NCBI GenBank assembly: GCA_014549065.1
Contig: JACDOX010000114.1
Span: 620,001-684,000 of the forward strand
Source: Cardinalis cardinalis
Lineage: Eukaryota; Chordata; Aves; Passeriformes; Cardinalidae
DNA length: 64,000 nt
Direction of reading: 5' to 3'
In this document: one piece after another, positions 57,501-64,000 of the stretch
Numbering within the stretch: position 1 is the first letter of the stretch
Layout: each line of letters begins with the position of its first letter
Translations under genes and position numbers: made by a program
Notes under the pieces: model-generated
What the model saw: the letters and a program-made list of their open reading frames with translations, nothing else
Told to the model about the DNA's origin: nothing
Databases searched by the model: none

Positions 57501-60500
57501 AGTATTTTTGCTTTCTGCTACAAGTTAGGCTGAGCTAAGAGCTGATTCAGAAACCTTTGGAGAGTGTTTACATCAAGGAACTTTGGCTGCTTATTTGAAC
57601 AGATAAACATCTAAAGCTTCTAGGATATGTATACTGTTAAACACATAGTTTTCTTTTCTTTATGTAAAATAATTAAATTATTAATATTACCAAAAGTAAT
57701 AAAATATTTTCTTTCTGGCCCCAGAGATTCTGTAAGTTTATCTCAGTTTATTAGGGGAATGTCTGAGATGTACCTTTTGATTTGCACATTTTTTTTAAAC
57801 TTATTGCATTGAGTTTCAGGAAGTTNTTGGGGTCATTGATCCAATGAGTGCATACATCTGTGTCTTTATTTTTTCAAGTCATATAATGTAAGTAAGTTTC
57901 TCAATGGCAAGATTATTATCATCTCTGGCATAAGTTATTCTAACCTAAGTGGGATCTCTGCAAGTTCGGTAATCAGAGGCTGGGTTCACAAGAAAAACTC
58001 TCCAGTTTTTTTATGTTAAACTGTCAGAATACTGTAGAGCAGAGATCAGTATTTTTGAGGGTCATTAAAACTAATTCCTTCAGTAAACTATATTATCTAT
58101 GAAAAGAAAACCAGAATTCTGTAAGTTTCTCTGAGATTTCTGAAAGTACAAAGGGAGAGATAGGGCAGATGATGCAGGGTTTGGATCCCCTGGCTAAAAT
58201 ACAGCTAGTTGCACTCTATGGTATACTTCCATTTTTCTTTTTCTGTGTTGATCCTGGACATCTATGGAACATGATATTAGAGTTAAAAAAACCCCAAATA
58301 TTCATAACTTTTTGAAGTGTTTGAATTAGAGAGAAGCTCTAAGAATAACTTATAATACATACTGTCAGAAAATGAGTCTGAAAGTCAAGGAATGTTATAT
58401 TCATGGACTTGACTCTGAAGAAAAATAAAGATGTACTGTGGATTATGCTATCTATCTCAAATGCTAAATAGGATTCACATTTTTCAATAACAGAGGCTTA
58501 TGCTTTGACTAAAAATCAAAGCTTACATATGTCTCTATCATAAGAATTACTTTAAATAATTCAGTTAGACCCTAAAGTAAAAATCGCGAGTGTAAATGCT
58601 TACAAGTAGTACCATGAAGATTCAGGAGTCCTGAAATCCATTAAATCTTTTTTCCACTCTGTGAAAAGTGCCATTGTTGTCCTGTTCTGATGATATGGTG
58701 CATATAGCCCAGCCCATTGCATTAATTCATATCTAGTTATATGTTCCTGCCTAATCAATCTATAAATAGCCATCTGTAATCATATCATGTCATGTCACAG
58801 GCTGCCTCTCAAATGCAGTATCAGTCACTCTCAATACTGCTGGTGGTTTGTTCCAAACATGGTTTAAAGTCCTTATTCTTCTTGTGCTAATAATATCTTC
58901 TAGACTTTGTTTTATTCACTCCAACATATTAGACTGCCAAATATACAGGTAGAGGAGTAGGAATCATAAGCATACACATGCTGAACTGGCCATGGCAGGC
59001 TGAGAATTTTCTAGCTCTGCCTTCTACAGGGTTTGTCATAAAGCCATATTTGTACCTAATTTTAAAAAAGCATGGAGAATTTATAGCTGAGCAACTAAAT
59101 GATGGTAAACAATTTCACAAAGTTTGCATGTTTTNGTTGCTACAGATACCATCTAGCTTTTTTATCTTAAAATTATTCCAAGGTGAATTTTGGATATAAA
59201 TCTCTTGAACAGTTTCAACATGCCCCATTTGCTTGAATTTCATGAGATCTGAAATTCTAGACAGTGCTTGATGTTCTTCTCAGCCACAATTATGGTTAAG
59301 TAAATATTTGGAATAACTAGATATCCCTGTAGTTTTCTGCCTTAGATTCTTGGATTTAGAAGTAAGTCTTCCTGACAACAATCTGGACACAATGAACCCT
59401 AAAAAGAGTCAGGACATTAATTTCATTTTTTAATGAAAATTCATTAAAAATTTAAACAAGCATTCACAGATAGAATCCTTCTGTAAACTAGCAAAACTTC
59501 TATAATTATAAGAACTTCATAAATTTGTGATTTAGGAGCAGCAGAATGGATACTAAAGAGGTAGCAACCTGAGAAGGGGTATGATAGGAAAAGGCTGCTA
59601 GAACATAAAATATAGATGGTTGAGCTAATGCTGTGTGTTGTCATTTTGTGTGAGTCCAGGTGCGTAGCACATGTAAGAGTAGAGAAAGCTGCATTTCCTT
59701 CAGAGAGAGAAATTGAGTCTTTTTTCATTCCTGGTGTAAAAATGTTGCTGTGATTTACCATGACTTTATTAATTGTGTAAGTAATTGTTATAATACACAT
59801 ACATTTGTAACTAGTAAATATTTTTTGCAAGTTACTGGAACATTGTATCTACATGTGTCTGTGGATACATATGTCTTTGAAGGGTTCATTCTTTCTGCAA
59901 AGGGAATGATTCAGTGACCCTGGTACAGAAATGTATATGTGATGAGGTGTGCTACTAAAACATTAGTTATGCTATCAGGAAACCACAGCTTGAAGGCTGT
60001 TGAGGAAAAACAGAGGATTGTAACAGAGACTCCCTGAAAGTTCAAGTACAGGATAATTGCAGAGTTCTGGAAAGTGCAAGGAAGGAACAATACCAGAGGT
60101 GCCAGGTCTATTAAGTGAGACCACAAGTGGTCATTTCATGGTCATTAGTGAAATTCAACCTTGAGAGCCAAGTGGAACTTTTTTCAGGGATAAAAGAGAA
60201 CAAAGAACAAGTATTACACATATGTGAATCTTGCATTACAAAATAAATTTGAATACACCTAAGCGCTAACCACTGAGAAAAGAGCAGACAAGCACAGTGT
60301 TAGGGAATGTACCAAAGTTCCCTAGACAGACCCAGAGTGAGAATGAGTCACCAGCTTCAATGTTTCTCCCACAGAAGAACTTGATGTACTACCTAAAACC
60401 CATGCTGATTCTTCTCAAAGCCTAGTATCCCCATTTTAGGACCCAAAGATCAGAAAGAGGATGGAGATAAGGTCAGAAAGAGATGAAAATACTAGAAATT

Positions 60501-60559
60501 TTGTGTGTATATGTTTCAATGCCATAATTTTTAGGAGTAGACTGTAATAGTTGTAAAAT
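57501..60559. other. Unique AT-rich non-coding sequence
   Basis: No gene or element recognised. The 128-codon open frame on the - strand at 59444-59830 has no motif and sits in AT-rich DNA without splice-like borders; I take it as chance. Confidence 0.5.
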
Positions 60560-60800
60560 TGCAGAAGAGTTTAATTTGGAAAAAGGGCATCTAAAGGTGA
60601 TCTAGTTAGATTGCCTTAGACCATTACCAAGCAGGTGACATTATTCAGGATATCTAGTTTTAAGTATCTGTAGGGGTGGGGAATTCATTGCCGCTTTGGT
60701 TAACCTGTCCTACAAACAAGATGAAACCTTTTCTGCTAACTTAGAATTGTCATGCTGGAAATTGCACAGATTCCCACCCTGTTATCACTGTACACATCGT
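60560..60800 (-). mobile_element. Probable very old CR1 3' region
   Basis: On the + strand, TTTGGAAAAAGGGCATCTAA then GGTGATCTAGTTAGATTGCC resembles the CR1 tail region. Later GTTAACCTGTCCTACA and CCCACCCTGTTATCACTG resemble CTGGGCAACCTGTTCCAG and the CCTCTTGTCCTATCACTG block, in the right order and spacing. The similarity is patchy, so this is a tentative call with approximate edges. Confidence 0.5.
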
Positions 60801-63800
60801 CTGAATCAGATTGTGATGCGTGTCTGTCATTCTGTACCATTAGGGGGGAAGCTGAGAAGAAGCTTTACCTCATCTGAGTCAATGGTTAAAGTGCAATCGT
60901 GCCTCACAAATCTGAATGCATTGCTTTCAATTTCTGGAAACACCATTTTATTCATGTTTCAGGGTAAAGCATCTTCTCATCAGTGCATGCCCAGGAGTCT
61001 AAACAACACCAATGAGCTCAGTGGTGATGAGTAGCTTACCTTCCATCCATAGCTATAATATTTTGTCATCACTACTTGATTGAATTTTCCATTTTACATT
61101 AATAAAGAGTAGACTTGAAAAGGTTCAAATTTCATGTGCCACTTCCAACATCATTCAGCAAATTTTTTGTATCAACAACATTTTAATTGCAGATCTCCTT
61201 GAAAAGTTTTTGGGGTTTATTTGTTTGTGGTTTTCTTGTTGTTGTTTTAAATTTTATTTAGAAGGAACATAAGGCATCCTATTCCAGTTCTTGGATGAAT
61301 ATCTAGACTGCACTACACTGTGTTTATGCCTTAAACAAATCCCAAGAAAGGGACCAAATTTTGAGAGTTTTCAGAAAACTGGTGAATTTTATTAAAATTA
61401 AAACTATTTATTAGGTGTATTTCACAACAACAATCAATAGAATTTTTATTTTTAGGGAAAGTATGGAATAATTTCAAATCACCTCTGTAAGGACAGCTAT
61501 GTTTGTGTTATTTGCAGCACAGAGAGTGCCTTCAGGTAACAAGACTTGACTTCTAGAAGACTATGAACCCCCAAGATAATATTTTTCTTCTGAAAATTCC
61601 TACAATTTCTGACTGAAGAGGCTGAAAAAGTTGTTTCAGTCAGAGTGATCATTGGATGTGGATCAGTGGATTACAAAATAAACTGTAGGCATACTTTAAA
61701 AAAGTGTCTTAAATGAGAACATAATAAAATTTTCATGGAAACACAACTATTTTCCNTTGGTATGTCTGAAAGCATTCTAATATTCCGAAATTAGTTCCAT
61801 TCCAAAGTACCATTTAGCAAAGTAAAAGGAGAAATAGAACAAAATCCCTGCCTAGTGATCCCACTAATGGCCTTACATGGCATGGAAGTGAGATTGTTTT
61901 TCCAGTCCAGAGGTAGGAAAAGATATGTGAGCTCAACACCTGTGGTCATGTGGTGTTTGCATGGACATAAGCAACTTATATTTCAGTAGTAACCCTGAAG
62001 NGTGGAAAATCCTAAGGTTTTCACTTTTTCCAAGGACTTGCCTCTTTCAGATACAAAGCACTCATCTCTGGAAAGATTGGTTTCTTGCTTTCCTGGTNCC
62101 TATTTGGAGTGACCCCCAGAAACAATGCAAGGAAGACTATAGAAAACCTCAGCCTCTTTTTCAATGCTAAAGGAATGCAGACAGGTTGGAACCTATATTT
62201 TAGAAGCCAATTGTAATTCAATCACCTGAAAAGAACTGCTTTCCTAAATATAGCACTCCCCAAAAAAATATTTCTTAAAAATGAGCTGAGACATGAGTGA
62301 GTAAATGAATAAGTAAATAATATTTCTCAATAACAAAAAAAAGCTAGGTACTGGAAATACATCTATGACACAAATAAGAGGTTTTTATTTATCTTGCTCT
62401 AATAGTTTCAGTGTAACATGGCTGTAAACCAGCAGGCAGCCATAAACACCAATGGAGAGTGTTTAAATCAGTATGAAAAAANCCCAGGTTTTCCAACTGC
62501 AGTCTTTGCAATCTTAAAAGCAGCATTGAGGCAGAAGGAACACATTGCATTCACCACACAATTTTCTGAGTGTCACAGAGGTTAAGAGGCTCCTTGACCA
62601 TATCAGCANGTAAAACCTCTATGTTCCAAACCCAGCAGGAACATCAGTAATTTACAGCAAGGGATCTGTGCAGCATCTTCTGTTTTTCATCCATGAAGAG
62701 CNTTTTTGTTGTCTAGGTGCTGTGCATGGTAGAATTTCCTGTTGTTTCTTAACATAGGAAAATTGAATTTGTTGCATAGGAGAACTTTTGATGTGCATAC
62801 TTGAAATAAATCTCAGGCATCTCAGTTTTATTTCTCAGATGATTTNTTCCAACAGTAATTTTCTTAAGTTGTGTCTTTCCCTCTCTTCCCACTTCCCAAA
62901 GCAATGGAAATACAATTGTTTAACTCTGGCNTGTTGACAATATAGATTTTTTTTTATTAAAATGTGAGTATATGATGTCATAGACACCTAATAGATAGGA
63001 GGCTGATAACTGCAGATAACTGCAGATAACTGACTGAGTTGCAGAAGTTGCATTATTCCTCTTCCCAACATAATTTTTGCAAAAATTTCAATAAAGTATA
63101 AAATAATTTAATTTTTTATGGAAGAAACAAGAGACTTCTTCTCATGAAAAAGTGCTAAGAACCTATTCTCCTGGGTTTTATGGTATTGAAAAATACATCT
63201 GCAAAAAGGATGTTGAGGAAATTCCATATACATGTGCTAATTGTGATAAACAGACTCCAACAACACTTAGTTTAAGAAATAAGACTGCTCTGAATGACCA
63301 GCCTCTCACACTTCCATGATAACAAATTGACATCTGTAGAAGAGATGGAGTATTTTTTTTTACTGTTTGTATGTCAAATTTGGAGATGGGTGCTGTTTAT
63401 GATATATAATTGATTATTGATAATTTTATTGTTCTTCCTAAAAAAGGGTTAATGATGATACTGATGGTCTTCCTTCCAAGAAAGAATTCCAAGATTGCAG
63501 CTGCCTTGCCTGGGTTACTGGAGTTTTAACAGTTCTGCAGGATTTCAACTTTTAAGATCTATTTAAAACCTGTTAACTAATGAAAACTTTTTGACAGTCA
63601 GGAGATATTTTCATAGAGGCAAAAATTACTATACTTTTAGGAATCTAACTTGAGTATGCTACAGAGGAACAAACTTAGAAAAAATAAAAGTCCTTTAAAG
63701 CAGAAAAAGGTACACAAAGATGGATTCTTATATAGTCAGTGTTCATTCATGGGTATTATGTATAATGGGGGTTTTGTGTGTTTGTTTTTGGACATAAGTT

Positions 63801-64000
63801 TGAACAGGTTAGAAATAACTTCATAATGAAATTATCTGAAAAAATATGAAGTTCATATATATAAGGATAAAGGATCTGGAATTGGTTTTATTAATACTGC
63901 TAAACCTTCACACAGAAAAATCAAGAAATGCTTTTGATAAATATTTATATGGAAATAAGCTAATTTTGTTCTTCTAAGTTTCCATCATTGTTGCTCAACC
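60801..64000. other. Unique AT-rich non-coding sequence to the window end
   Basis: No gene or clear element. Features are T-rich DNA near 61205-61260 and a small 10-bp tandem repeat at 63003-63033. Short open frames at 60696-61034 and 61961-62170 show no known motif. Confidence 0.5.
63003..63033 (+). repeat. Tandem repeat, 10-bp unit (CAGATAACTG)
   Basis: Three copies, the first with TGATAACTG, the next two exact CAGATAACTG. Confidence 0.92.

Noticed and set aside
59444..59830. 128-codon open frame on the - strand
   Set aside because: No motif, no splice-like borders, composition typical of AT-rich noise.
1..64000. tRNA genes, CRISPR arrays, bacterial operons and insertion sequences
   Set aside because: I looked for tRNA B-box patterns, regularly spaced direct repeats and ribosome-binding-site-led frames and found none. 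The repeat content is that of a bird genome, so prokaryotic systems are not expected.

Overview
The window looks like a gene-poor stretch of a bird genome, most probably a passerine (songbird). The evidence is the repeat content. It holds several CR1 non-LTR retrotransposon copies with the usual 5' truncation and the ATTCTATGATTCTATG-type 3' end. It also holds at least five avian endogenous-retrovirus long terminal repeats (LTRs), three of ERVL type and two of shorter families I recognise from songbirds. The background is AT-rich and poor in CpG. I find no bacterial, viral or organellar backbone, and no recognisable host protein-coding gene, tRNA, rRNA or snRNA. The window reads as an intergenic desert or the inside of a very large intron.

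Layout. Positions 1-11156 are unique AT-rich DNA with one GGAA microsatellite (6641-6846). A diverged ERVL-type LTR on the + strand lies at 11157-11740. A CpG-poor GC-rich block lies at 16546-16930. A compact, CpG-containing solo LTR (17565-18084) has a possible 5-bp target duplication. An ERVL LTR on the - strand lies at 22277-22793. A GGAGA array with an 86-base assembly gap lies at 29632-29822. The most structured locus is 32482-34359: an ERVL solo LTR (+) split by a later CR1 insertion (-).

Further right, 41907-42430 is a CR1 mosaic of three pieces in alternating orientation. A diverged CR1 lies at 46768-47175. A solo LTR at 47816-48149 has a perfect 6-bp target-site duplication and is the best-delimited insertion in the window. 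A CpG-rich GC island lies at 54650-55400. A TTCC array with a 50-base gap lies at 55858-56080. Two CR1 copies lie head to head at 56503-57500, and an old CR1 remnant at 60560-60800.

The elements do not form a pathway or operon. What can be read is an insertion history: LTR first and CR1 second at 33 kb, CR1 into CR1 at 42 kb, and independent CR1 copies abutting at 56.8 kb. The clear coding traces are decayed CR1 ORF2 (reverse transcriptase) pieces. More than a hundred isolated N bases, plus two N runs inside microsatellites, limit reading-frame and repeat-length analysis. Family names rest on recognition from memory and were not checked against a repeat library.
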